Positions 33,333 to 44,324 of a stretch of 64,000 bases of DNA are shown here, in pieces. The DNA is from Gamsiella multidivaricata. Lineage: Eukaryota > Mortierellomycota > Mortierellomycetes > Mortierellales > Mortierellaceae. The notes under the pieces were generated by a model. The model did no database searches, was not told the origin of the DNA, and saw nothing but the letters and a program-made list of their open reading frames with translations. How positions within the stretch are numbered: the stretch's first letter is position 1; each line of letters begins with the position of its first letter. Position numbers and translations under genes: made by a program. The DNA is taken from contig NW_026251762.1 in assembly GCF_025024155.1 (NCBI RefSeq), forward strand, positions 207,228-271,227, written 5' to 3'.

Positions 33333-36300
33333 CTAGTTCTGTGTGGCAGCCGCGAGTAACCCCTCGTAGGGCTGCGTGTTGGCCTCCAGATCCAGATATG
33401 GCTGGAACTTGTTCGGATTGATAGCAAACTTGGTCAGCTACGGAGGCACGATGTAACGGTTTAGGATGTAAGCAAAAGTAGGCCAAGTCCGCTCCGTGTT
33501 CATGCTTGTTCCGGAGGAATAACTGTAAAATCTTTAACTTACCTCCGTCTTGTAACACTTGACATCAAGCATGCATTGCAATCTCAGCTTGTCGTTTGTC
33601 GACATATTGGTCTCAGTATCCAGTGATGCTGAGGACGAGAACGCATTGGGTAACATGGGCGCGGCTCTTGACAAAAGACCACCGGCTCTCGACTTCGCAG
33701 CAGCAGCCTTCAGCTTATTGGTCCTCTCCTCAGTTATCTTGGTATCTAGCAGTCGTTCTGCCAGAATGGTGTTGTATTGGTTCGTCGTTGCGGTGATCAC
33801 CTCCAGAGCCCACCGGTCCCTAGCCTCGCTTTTCAGAACCGATCCTGATCCAGAAATGTACTTTGCGAGCGGTGCAAGGATCAACGGCACGAACTGTGAG
33901 GGCTCCCTGGGCGGACCCTCGCTTGCTCGTGCGGTTAGGTTCTTAACATGATTCAGCGTCTCAACACAATGCTTTGTGAGAAGATCTGTGATCCGCTGCT
34001 GCACCGCCGGCACATCCTGACGGATTGCATTCAAGTTCTGTTCAAAAGACTCTATCACAACGGGTTCGTTTGCGATCGCTGGCGGTAGTCGTGGTTGGAT
34101 CTGCTGGTCAAAGATTTCTTGAATTTGTGTAGTGACATGGTCGACGTCATTCACAACCATTGAAAGCTGCTGAAGTATCATATCCTCCAGTGATGCTCGG
34201 CCAGCGGGTCCGGTTGAGCGGAGTGGGCCGCCAGGTGCGGGCGTGGAACGGCCTTGTTGACGTCCGATGCTACCGGTAGCTCCAGGCGCAGGAGACGATG
34301 ACCTTGACTGTGGACGATATAGAGAAATAAAATTAGCATCAATGCTTGCTATGTATGGTCCAGCGAACTCAGATTAAATAAACCGGTGTCGTCTTTCTTT
34401 ACTTGAGCAGATCTTTCCTTAGGCAGGTCTAAATCCTTGGCAAGATTGGTCGAAATCCAGAACGAATACCTTGCCATGAGTTGCAGGGTGAACTTCCAAA
34501 AGCTGTAGGCGATTCCATAGATAAACACATCTGGGGCCCAGCACCTCTCAATTGCCCGAATAAGAGCCATACTCGCTGGCAGACGTACTAAAACAGTCGT
34601 CCGAGGGAATGAAACCATGTCAGTCTTGGCCGTTGTAGCGCGATCGGCAGCAAGCCAAATATCTTCTTTGAAAGCCTCAGTTCATACCATCTGCGCTTGG
34701 CAATTTTTGGCTGACATCGATATTCATCTGGAATGCGTCCTCGACCGAGAGAGAGATATCCCTAAATCTCAACTGGAAGTATGCCGGTAGCTGCCACCGC
34801 TTCATGAACGCCTGGTAACTCGCCTGCGATCTTAACCGCATCAACGACTTGCGCGATCCGCAAAGTTCCTCGATGTTTGAGATAAATTCCATCGTATCCA
34901 TATAATTCCGATGAAAGTCATCCGGGATTCCAGGCGTGAGAATCTGGGGTATATTTTTCAAGACCGTCTGGCTGGTGATGCCCCAGATGCAGTTCACGGG
35001 TATGTCAAAATTAGTACCCTTGAGTTCCTTTTGCGTCACATTGATCAGGGCACCACAGTGAGTATCGATAAACACAAGGACATGGTTGTATATAATGGCG
35101 AGCGGTGTCTGCTGGTCCTGTCCGCTGTTGAAGTGGGTGTGCGACCGATCTGAAAGCGCTGACCGTGTAATTGTCTATTCAGGAGCCGATGACAGTAGAG
35201 TATAAGAAAGCAGATACGCAGAGAAGCTCCCTATATGATTATCCTGGGCATTTCTGTGATAGATACTTACTTTGTTGATGAATGGGGCGAGGAGGTCATC
35301 GGTGATCACTTTTTCAGCCTCTGTTGTCTGGTCGATCAATGCATATGTCCTCAGACACTGCGAAAGAGAATCCTTGTTGGCTGATGAATCGCCTTCGATC
35401 TGTTGTGGCGGGAGGATGCACGAGCGAAGGACAGTCGATAAATTCTCACTCATAGTCTCCTTGATCCTGATCAGGCGCTAGTAGGTCCACCGTTGAGTAA
35501 AAAACGTGAATGTGGTCAATAAACTGATAGGCAATTGAGAAGGGACCCTCCAAATTGTCAAGAACTCACCCAGTCAATAGTAGCGACGAATGGAAGATTG
35601 GCACCCTTACTGACAAGGTATTGCATCTGATTGTATTCGATCGCCACGCGTTCAAGTCGCTTTGCAACGCTTATGCTATGGCCGAATAAAACGAGTGTTT
35701 AAATGAGCGCTAAAAAGATATTCGGCAGCCTTGAACATTTTCTGCGCATCGCAGCAAATACCATACACTTGCTCGTACCTTTCACTGGTATCTCTCAGTC
35801 CTGTAGGTGCTTCCGAAGTGCTGGAGATCTGCAACAGCCCCTCGACCTTAGCTACCGATTCCGAGATGTTGAGGAGCAATTGCAAGCTGGCCTTCTTTTC
35901 CCGAATCTCGGCGCGATGTTGCAGCTTTTGCTCTAGACTATTAACAAGCGACTGAAGATTCGCTTTCACCGCCTAGCATTGTAGTAACTGTCAGCATTAG
36001 ACCTCTCTATCCGCAGAAAAAAAAAGCCAAATTCGCCTGGCATTAACAAACCAAAACAAAACGTACAATCGCGTCGTCCTTCATCCTGTCCAACGGTTTC
36101 CGGAGATCCTCCATCGTGCGATCCACGCCGTTGAGATTGGTCGAGAGATTGATAAAGTCAGCGTAATCGCTATTGATTAGCTCCACGAGCTCCGTCTTGA
36201 GCTCCTTCATATGTGAAATGAGCTGCGAACCCGTCCCATATCATAGAGCAGTGGCCAACAATGCGAAAAGACGTTAGTCACTATGCCCACGAACACTTTT

Positions 36301-36712
36301 TGATGAGCATGCAATCTATTCTCGTGTCCACGCTCCCCACCTGAGATTTGAGTTCCTCTAAAGGCAAGTGTCGTCGTGCCGACAAAAACTCATCCGTGTT
36401 AAAGTCGGGCGCAATGAGCGCTGCCCTGTCAATACCGATCGCCAGTGGGAAATCATTCTCAGAGACAGACGACGCGTCCTGACTTTGATTCTGAGTATGG
36501 CGCTGATGGTATTGGCTATTGGCAGCAATTTGAAGTTGTGAGTTGAGTGTGTGGAGAAATGCAGAATTGGCGGTCTTGGAGTCGATGCTCAGATGAGACG
36601 GTTTCCGACTATGAGAGGAGGCGTTTGTAGGCCCTATTCCTGCCCCAATAGCGGTCGCGGCCGCGGCCTGATCATTTCTGGCGCTGTCGATTTCTCCTGA
36701 GGATGCCACCAT
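33333..36712 (-). CDS. COG2: Conserved oligomeric Golgi complex subunit 2
   Basis: Lobe A subunit of the COG tethering complex, acting in retrograde intra-Golgi transport. The N-terminal exon (36712 to about 36330) has a variable Gln/Ser/Ala-rich part, then the COG2 signature: RAALIAPDFNTDEFLSARRH, LPLEELKSQ. The next exon (about 36230-36066) reads ELINSDYADFINLSTNLNGV, the most conserved COG2 stretch. Coiled-coil exons follow (LVNSLEQKLQHRAEIREKKA). A middle region (35453-34349) and the C-terminal exon 34181-33542 (QYNTILAERLLDTKITEERT, CMLDVKCYKTEV) come next. The last exon is LTKFAINPNKFQPYLDLEAN, ending at TAG 33335-33333. About nine exons; some internal boundaries were not resolved. The start was chosen at the first ATG giving a plain N-terminus; an in-frame ATG at 36763 is possible. 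Confidence 0.8.
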
Positions 36713-36908
36713 CTGTCGAGGTCTGCTTCTGTTTGTGTCCTGATATAAGAAAGCGGAAAGCAAAACGCTCTTAGGCAGCGGGCACAGGCGAATCCCTCGT
36801 CTGTGTGGCAGTCACCTGAAGTAATTGCGTCAATTGGGCTTTGCACTCTCGAGAATAAAAGGCACTGCAATAAACGCGGCTCATATGCCCATGCTTTATT
36901 CTGTTCTC

Positions 36909-38437
36909 TTAGGCAGAATGGTCAGGGAGGAAGGGACGCGGTGGAAGAACAAGTCGCTCATTCCTCTTCCAGAACGAGACTAATTCTCGCGCCATTCTAT
37001 CGGGCTCATCCTCCTGAACCGCATGTCCCGAGTTTGGAAAGACCAACAACTGGAACTTGCCCTGCATCTGTGCGATCGTCATATCCTTGTCCAGTCGATC
37101 CGTCCCAGCAAGGACCAATAGTTTGCCTGCCTTCGCAGACAGGAATCTCTGTGTCAAGCCCGTGAACCATTCCTTCCAGTACTGCTCCGATGAGGCCAGG
37201 TCCGTACGCCAAATATAACTAGGATCCTCGATCGTTGAATCTTTAGAGAGGACCACTAAGGGTGGAAATGATACCCGTGCCGATTCTAAATTTCGAACCG
37301 TTCCTGACTTTACTCTGAAAGAAGGAAATGATAATGAGGCATGTTAGATCGAACTCAAGATCAAGTTGCCAGTTAAGGTTTCTTGAAGAACGATATTGGC
37401 GAATAAAAATGTTAACATACCCCCACTGAACGACTTTGTCGAGGGAGCGAAAGATATTAGGGCGTCGTTGCAGCCATCCATTCATTTTCGCCAGTGCCTC
37501 GATCGCCACACCTACAGGTTCAAGGAGGGAGAATATAAGCAACGTATCCCTGGATAAGCACAATAGCCCTTCATCTGAATGATCAGGCGCCTCACCTTCA
37601 ACAATATCCAGGACAGCGACTCCGACGAGGTTGGAGATCATTCCACGCGATGCCGCTTCCGATACCACGGCTCCGCCCATACTGAATGAAGTCAAAGAAA
37701 GAACGCATGCTGAGTCGCCTGTAGAATAATATCTGTCCCTACAGCTGCTCCTGTCCATGCCCAGTGAGGCTCCTTACCTGTGTCCGACCAGAATGATCTC
37801 AGGAAGTTGCTTGCCGTAAACCGCATGGATAACATTCTTCAAGTCCCTTGTCAATCGGTCCAGTGACAGGTTATTTTCATCGCCTGACGTTGTCTCTCCT
37901 GTGTTCATAAAGAGGAAGAGGACAGAGCCGTGGTCAATGTGGGAACAAACTTACAGAACAGCCCGATTTTTCTTTTCAAATGGCAATAATTCCTTTACCA
38001 TGTCCTCGACAATCAAAGCTCATAATGCTTGCATCCTGTCCAACAATCTTTTTAATCTCCCTGGCGGTTAATGCGAATGACAGTGCACATAGTCCAGCGC
38101 CATGGTGCATCACAAACAACGGTGCCCCAGGTTTTCCATGCGTTTCGAATACATTGAACGTGATCTCGGACTCGCCTTCGTTTTCGCCAGGCACCGTCAC
38201 CAGTCGTTTCTCGTCAAAATAGGCATTCCATTCTAGAGGTGCATACCGGCTCGATACGCTGAAGATGGACGGGCCCCCTCCAAGTTTGGATGGATGTATT
38301 GCAGGCGACGGAGATCGAGAGTCAAAAGAGCCACTGGTCTCGTTGTCGCCGTTGTCGTCCTCGCTCTCGTCGCCAAAGTGTGGTGGCAATGGTGGTGGCC
38401 TTGCCTTGTACATATTCCTAAGCATTTCGCTCGTCAT
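36909..38437 (-). CDS. PPE1: Protein phosphatase methylesterase 1
   Basis: Removes the C-terminal methyl ester from the PP2A catalytic subunit. An alpha/beta-hydrolase. Exon 1 (38437 to about 37980) has an acidic/Ser-rich leader, then APLEWNAYFDEKRLVTVPG, FNVFETHGKPGAPLFVMHHG (oxyanion region) and SIMSFDCRGHG. The next exon reads LPEIILVGHSMGGAVVSEAA, with the nucleophile Ser in GHSMGG. The following exon ends VAVLDIVEG, and ALAKMNGWLQRRPNIFRSLD comes next. The last exon (to 36909) has YIWRTDLASSEQYWKEWFTG, LLVLAGTDRLDKDMTIAQMQ (acid) and FPNSGHAVQEDEPDRMA (His). The catalytic triad is complete. Five or six exons with regular GT-AG borders. It is in tandem with COG2 (197 bp) and divergent from the gene at 38689. 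Confidence 0.9.
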
Positions 38438-38688
38438 ACTAAAGTGCGTATACCTATATATCGATTACTTTAGTCCTATTTATGTTGCGTTGAGATAGTT
38501 GGTTTATTCCTGTAAGGGTGTATTGCGGTGCAGTAAGCTGTGATGGGGAGTCGCTCGTCAGAAGAAATGGTTTCCCATGTTTCCTCCACGAAGTAACGAC
38601 AAACCCAGTTTACGAAACAGTCACCCGCAGCTCCACCGCACAAAAAGGCTAGGAGCCTTACTCCGGTTACTTCAACCCAAACCATGGG
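38438..38688. promoter_or_regulatory. Shared divergent promoter, PPE1 / conserved unknown
   Basis: 251 bp separate the two opposite start codons, so both genes must be driven from this interval. No TATA box is obvious. Confidence 0.45.
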
Positions 38689-39445
38689 ATGGAACGTCAT
38701 GAGGACACGGGTATAAACGAGCAAGATCCAGGATCATCCGCCTCCGATGCATCAACTATCTCTTGCCCAAACTCGCCTACACGAAGTTCCCGTGGAGCAG
38801 GCATCGCTGACAAGGGCTCCATAGAAGAGTTAGCCGAGATCCAGGAGGAGCTCCAGAACGTGCTTGAATATGTCGACCACGGGATGATTCTCAAGAGTTT
38901 CGAGGCCCTCAGTAGGCTGACCGATATTGCTGTCGCCAATTGCGAAAATCTCGGTACTTTACTATAATGCGTCCTTTGCTTTAATCAATGGCTTTCTGTA
39001 TTCACACACATTGCACCAGAGCATTAACCAATCGTCTTATACCATAACATTGACGTTGTCGGTAATAACAACGGCAACACACAATGGAAAATAACCAGGG
39101 CTGGCCTCGGATAGTGCTTCAATCGGCCAAAAGGCAGGGTTCTGGACTGGGCTCAACAACTGCTGGCTCTTTGCTATTTCGCATTACGGAAATGCGAGGT
39201 CTGAGGACCAACGTTTACAAGAACCACATCTGCATCATCTCTACAACAGCGTCAAGACCTGGGCTGATGCTCTCGAAAAGTATGGCCTTGTCAATTATGA
39301 GCTCGGTTTTTGGGAGCAGGATATTCTCGAAACCATTGAGGTTTGTTTGATCAACGCGATCGTCGATGTTCCACCCATTGCGGTCATGGATCCGGATGAA
39401 GACGAGGAAGACGACGACGGGGATCAAGATAAAGACGAAAAATAA
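38689..39445 (+). CDS. Conserved fungal protein of unknown function
   Basis: Two exons. Exon 1 (38689-38954) has a Ser/Asp-rich leader and a helical stretch IEELAEIQEELQNVLEYVDH, GMILKSFEALSRLTDIAVAN, CENLG. Exon 2 (from about 39099) continues LASDSASIGQKAGFWTGLNN, CWLFAISHYGN and ADALEKYGLVNYELGFWEQD. It ends with an Asp/Glu-run (DPDEDEEDDDGDQDKDEK) at TAA 39443-39445. The donor GTACTT and acceptor ACCAG keep the frame. The FWTGLNNCWLFAI region looks like a conserved helix bundle, but I cannot name the family. The acidic tail suggests a cytosolic or nuclear protein; no signal peptide or membrane segment. Confidence 0.7.
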
Positions 39446-39641
39446 AAAAAAAGCAGCTCACGAGCATATTTAGGGAATTGTTGCTTGAAAGACTTAGCAT
39501 TGGATTATTTTTATTTTCTAGCGATAACGAGGACAGATGGCAATAGGTATCGTATACAGCGAAAGGACGTTCATGCAAATAGTGATAGAAGATGGAGGTA
39601 TAAGATGGGCAGAAATAACATGGAGATGGATAAAAAGATGA

Positions 39642-41196
39642 TTATGCAAAGCGACCAATGATGGCCATGACAGCGGCGCCGAACCAGAGGGCAAGAAAGC
39701 ACATCGACTTGACCTTCTTGGACTCTTTCTTCAGTCCTACGTTCAGATTAAACTCGATTGCCAACAGATTGACGTAGCCCATGTACAGCAAGATCCCTGT
39801 GGAGATAGAATCAAAGATACCCTCTACCAGCAAGGATGACTTTGAGTTGGCGCTGTACGTGTTCGAGATACCAATGCCGATGGCTGCACCGATTGGTGTG
39901 GTCAATGAAAAGATGAAGGCGAGGACGTAGTGGGTATATGTCGTATCAAAAGCGAGATCTGCGATCCTTGCTCCCAAAGCAAATCCTAAGGACATAAGCA
40001 AAAGATTAAAGTTGGGGTGAGATGTCCGTTTCTTTTCCTTTACAGCATGCGTCACGTAGATCGCTATCAGTTTGAAATCATAATGATCATAATGACAAGC
40101 TAGATACGCACCTTCAAAGAACTGGTGGAAAATCAAGGCAATCAAAAGTCCTGTAAACTCGGACCCGGTCGACACTCCAAGAGAGACGCCAATAATGACA
40201 GAATGGAACGCAATGCCTGCTTCCAGTATGTATGTGGAAATGCGACGCTGGGACTCGTCCAGAAACGACAGACCATGTGCGTGAGAATGACCGACTTCGT
40301 GCGTATGGTGATGATGACTACTCTCGGTGTTGCTCTTAGCCTTCTTCTCGTGTGCATGGCCATGGCAATGGCCATGTTCATGATCGTGGGACTGAGAATG
40401 CTGTGCAGCCTGGGATATATTCGAGTCGTTCTTGGTGATAGAGGATCCTGAGGAACTGGCGACGACCGAGTGCGATGTCTCCTGAACTGGATGGTCGATA
40501 TCACACGAAGTGCCTGAAGAACAAGTGTCGTAGCATGGTGCCTCCTCGACGATGGTGATGCTGTGTCCAGGACAGGGTACAGCCGCGACTCCAGTGGCAC
40601 CCAAACCGCCCAGATCAATGTTGAGGTCCTCAACCCCTTTGCTAGCAGCGGCTTCGCGCATCCTGCGCTCATTGTGCTCCACCGCGATGAACTCTACCCA
40701 GTGCATGAACAGTGAGGACATTAAAATGAAGAGTCCCCCGAATGCGGTGTAGTTTTCTGAAAAAATCGGTCCCAAGCACGGTGATGAGAGGTTTGACATC
40801 GCTGTTGGCATCATATGGATAAAGGCCGTTGCAAGAATAACACCTGTGCCAAACTGCTTTCCAAGGAGCAATACTCTCTCCGAGATACGAAGAAATTGAA
40901 CCTTGGAGGCAATTACTGGCATGAACACACCGGCAGTACTGGCCACGAGGATGATGAAGATGCTGGCGATATGCAGGCCGTTGTTGTATTCAAGTCTCCC
41001 TTCGGCATCTACCGAACACTCCTCAAGCGACTCTATTGGAATAAAAAGAAAATCTGTGAGACTGACTGAAATGTATTTGGGACTGGAAAGAACCATGGAG
41101 ATGCTGAGTAGCCACTATGTCGTAGATTTTGACAAGTCATTCACTCACCTGGATCGTCGCGACGAGTGAAGGTCCATGATGATGGTGCTCCTGCCA
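39642..41196 (-). CDS. ZIP-family zinc/iron transporter
   Basis: Moves Zn2+ (or Fe2+) into the cytosol. Exon 1 (41196 to about 41149) MAGAPSSWTFTRRDDP joins across an intron to ESLEECSVDAEGRLEYNNGL. Membrane helices: HIASIFIILVASTAGVFMPV, QFGTGVILATAFIHMMPTAM (TM2, with the metal-binding His), then TAFGGLFILMSSLFMHWVEF. A long His-rich cytosolic loop follows (HDHEHGHCHGHAHEKK and HHHHTHEVGHSHAHG). TM4 is GIAFHSVIIGVSLGV and TM5 GLLIALIFHQFFEG, holding the signature His/Glu residues. An in-phase intron of 126 bp at 39986-40111 (GTGCGT...CTTAG) must be removed so that HQFFEG joins FALGARIADLAF. Mature length is about 440 residues. Stop at 39642-39644. Confidence 0.9.
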
Positions 41197-41282
41197 TTTT
41201 GAAGCGCGATGTAGCGTACGGATGAAAGGGCGTAGGAAATAAAGGAGTATTGTTTACACACAGCGAAACGAGCAAAAGAATG

Positions 41283-41430
41283 GGTGTCGATGCAAGGGAC
41301 GGGTGATTCAACGGTGGAGAATCAACGCAGAGTGAAACGTAACAGTCGAGATCGAAATTCAGGATCAGATTCAGAACTAGGATTGGGATCAGGATCAGAA
41401 TCAGGATCAGAACCAGGATCAGGAGGGTGT
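41283..41430. repeat. Low-complexity GATCAG-type repeat
   Basis: Imperfect hexamer repeats (AGGATCAGAATCAGGATCAG and variants, about 41361-41425) upstream of the ZIP gene. Probably a slippage-expanded microsatellite; the ZIP promoter must lie in or near it. Confidence 0.6.
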
Positions 41431-41591
41431 GGAGACAAGGAGGGAGATGCAAACAGCAAACTCTGAAAACCCCTGAGAGGTACTCGTTTATTGGCCAGTA
41501 AGGTACTCATTTCGCAGGGCCTGGATCATGTCGACTTTGCCACTGAAACAATTGCATTATTTATTGTCATTGTCATGGGAAAAAAGGGATA

Positions 41592-41746
41592 GTGATTGTA
41601 ACTCGAGTTAACTCGAGTTAACTCTTCGATGACCTTACTGAATGTATTGTCAATTATAGTCTTTTTACTTAAGACATTATTGCTAATTGACAATGCAATC
41701 AGCGATGTCATCAAATTTTTCAGTTGAGTTAACTCGTTACAATCAC
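41592..41746. mobile_element. Mariner-type MITE, 155 bp, fold-back
   Basis: The ends GTGATTGTAAC and GTTACAATCAC are perfect inverted repeats flanked by TA on both sides (41590-41591 and 41747-41748). Inside, GAGTTAACTC recurs in inverted form, and a second palindrome pair lies nearer the centre (ATTGTCAATTA / TAATTGACAAT), so nearly the whole element can fold into one hairpin. No coding capacity. Located between the ZIP and ARB1 genes. Its ends differ from those of both Tc1-like elements in this window. Confidence 0.8.
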
Positions 41747-41782
41747 TAAAAAGGGGTCTAGCTCACTCAGGCCCGCCGCTGT

Positions 41783-41824
41783 ATGCGTATGAAAGATGTG
41801 TATTGCGTATGATAGATGTGTATT
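41783..41824. repeat. Short tandem duplication
   Basis: GCGTATGAAAGATGTGTATT is followed immediately by GCGTATGATAGATGTGTATT, a two-unit 20-bp tandem repeat in the ARB1 3' flank. Confidence 0.7.
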
Positions 41825-41891
41825 GGTACAAAAACAATGCGGAAAATGTATAATGAATATGATCCATCCAAGTATCTATGTTCTCTATGCT

Positions 41892-43937
41892 CTAATTGAT
41901 AAGACCAGCGTTCTCTCGTGACTTCTTCTGCAAAATCTTCTTGTACTCAAGAATAGTTCCGTTAAAGACAGACACGCCCTTATCAACAACAATGATGTGG
42001 TCTGCGACCTCCTTCAACAGACGGAAGTCGTGAGAAACAAGGACAACTCCTCCAGTGAACGTCTTGATGGCCTCTGCCAACGCATCAATCGACTCCATAT
42101 CCAAGTGATTGGTAGGCTCGTCCAATAAAAGCATGTGAGGACGAGACAGGGCCAACTCTGCAAAGACCAAGCGTGTCTGAAGACCGTGCGACAGGTGGCC
42201 GATGGGTGAGGTCTGGTGGGATCCCGTAAGACCGTACTTGCCGAGGGTCTGACGCCAATGGTCAGTGTCCTGCGGCAGGTCAGGAAAGCGCTTGCGCATG
42301 TAATCGATGGGCGAGAGGTCCATGTCGAGCTGATCGGCAGAGTGCTGGCTGTACTTGCCGAGCTTGAGCTGCATATGACGCTGGACACGACCCTGGGTAG
42401 CGCTCAGGTCACCAGTCATCAGTTTGAGGAGAGTCGACTTTCCGGCTCCGTTTGGTCCGACAAGAGCGACACGCGAATCCATGTCAATTCCGAGATTGAC
42501 GCCTCGATAGAGGGAATCCTTCATGTCGCCAGAGTAAGCAAAGGCAACCTCATCGAAGGCCAAAACTGGAGGGGGCAGCTTGTCAGTGTCTGAGAACTTG
42601 AATTTGAAGAGCAGTGGTGGGTCGACCTTCTCAATAAGACCAGCAGCCTCCATCTTGTCGATAATCTTCTGCTTGGACTTGGCCTGTCTGACCAAATTGG
42701 CATAGGTACCGGCCGAGGCGATGAACTTCTTGATGTGAGCAATCTCCTCCTGCTGCTTAACATAGGCCTTCATCTGATTGACCTCCAACTCGGCACGGGT
42801 CTTGACGTAGGTGTCATAGTTACCACCATAGTTGACGAGCTTTCGCTTGTGGTTCAGGTTCATGATGTTGGTGCAGACTCCGTTCAGGAAATCCTGAGAG
42901 TGAGAGATGAGGATGAGGATACGGTCGTACTTGGAAAGGTAGTCCTCGAGCCACACGCAGGCCTCAAGATCCAAGTGGTTGGTGGGTTCGTCCAGCAAAA
43001 GAAGGGTGGGCTTGACGAACAGGGCTTTGGCGAGGGCGACACGCATGCGCCATCCTCCAGACATGTCTTTGGTGGCCTTGAGCATGTCCTTCTTGGTGAA
43101 GCCAAGACCGTGGAGCAACGTGGCAGCGCGGGTATCGAAGGTCGCGGGGTCCAGGCCTTCGATACGCTCATAGATGTCATCAAGGAGAGGGTTCTCTCCG
43201 CCATCGACTTCAGCGAGAATATCTTCGACCTGCCTTTCCAGACGCTCAACCTCTAACTTTGCCTCGGTGACAACAGCCTCGATGGCATTAAAGTCCGAGG
43301 GGGCAGCCTCTTCTTGCAGTAAGTAGATCTATAAACAAACGGCGAAGTGTATGTTAGGGGCTGAAGGTTATAATCGGGTGGAGGGGAAATTGAGAGTGTT
43401 GCGTTGCTGGTGTGTGCTGAATGCCAACAAGATTGTTTCACTGTGTGTGCCTGTCTGTGCGCAACAGAGCACAAAAATTCCGAGATCAAGAAAAAGGAAG
43501 CAGGGCAAAAAACTTACGTCGATGTGCTCAGGAATAGGGACTTCACGAGCAGCCAGACACTCGAGGAAGGTCGACTTTCCGGACCCGTTTGAACCAATAA
43601 GGCCGTAACGACGACCAAAGTTGAGATCGATATCGGTGTTCGAGATCAGCTCACGGCCGTGGAAGGACAACGAAAAGGACTCGATCTTGATATCGCGGGA
43701 CAGAGGCTGCGATGTCAGCACTCCGGTCGAGTTACGGTCGCCTCCCCTCTGCTTGGCAAGGTCCATGGCACTCATAGCAGGTGCCAATGAGTCGCCGTCC
43801 TCATTATCGCCGCCAGGGGCGGGGGTATTGCGGCCATTGGTGGTCGCAGGGCTCGAAGCACTTGAAGACTTCTTGGCAGCGTCCTTGGCAGCCTTGGCCG
43901 CAAGACGCTTCTGCTTTGAGGCGGAGAGGGCGGACAT
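41892..43937 (-). CDS. ARB1: ABCF ATPase, ARB1/ABCF2-type
   Basis: A soluble twin-ATPase; in yeast Arb1 is needed for ribosome biogenesis. The N-terminus is MSALSASKQKRLAAKAAKDA, a Lys/Ala-rich extension typical of ARB1. ABC1: Walker A GLIGSNGSGKSTFLE, and after an intron (about 43330-43516) the signature MSGGWRMRVALAKAL, Walker B LLLLDEPTNHLD. The linker contains the charged coiled coil (VKTRAELEVNQMKAYVKQQE). ABC2: Walker A LVGPNGAGKSTLLK, signature LSHGLQTRLVFAELA, Walker B LLLDEPTNHLD. In the second signature the usual LSGG is LSHG, as is common in ABCF proteins. Total about 620 residues. The start ATG (43937) was chosen by the conserved MSA/K-rich start. Its start faces RACK1 across 387 bp. 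Confidence 0.93.
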
Positions 43938-44324
43938 GATGGGATGGTGTATGTATGGAGAGGGGAGAGGGGGATAAGGGGAGGGTGAGGAGAAAGGAGA
44001 AAGGGGAAGGAGGAAAGGAAGGAACCAGCGGCCACTGTGGCAAAGTCCGCTAAATGACAAAAAAAAAAAAGCTGAGGTTGTTTGGGTTCGCCCAAGGAAA
44101 AGTTCACGTACAGAGAGCAAGCCACTCCAAACTCTATATATATATGCAGGCATTTTCTATATAACGCTACATATGGTATCGTCAAATGCTTATTAGTAGG
44201 GATTGTCAATGGCTATCACAGTGTGCTCCAAAGGAGTTTTTCCCCTTAATCAAAAACGGTGGATTAACAGTACTTGCGAGCCACCAGGCTATTGGCTCTC
44301 CCTTTTTCCTTATTACATTCCAAC
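43938..44324. promoter_or_regulatory. Shared divergent promoter, ARB1 / RACK1
   Basis: 387 bp between the two opposite start codons. Contains an A/T run near 44060 and a TATATATATGC stretch near 44135. Both flanking genes act in translation or ribosome assembly, so co-regulation from this interval is plausible. Confidence 0.5.

Noticed and set aside
36713..36908. Bidirectional promoter between COG2 and PPE1
   Set aside because: Both genes are on the minus strand, so this interval is the COG2 promoter and the PPE1 3' flank, not a shared promoter.
41322..41510. Repetitive protein of Asp/Pro/Ser units
   Set aside because: The frame arises from the GATCAG-type microsatellite; all frames through it look repetitive.
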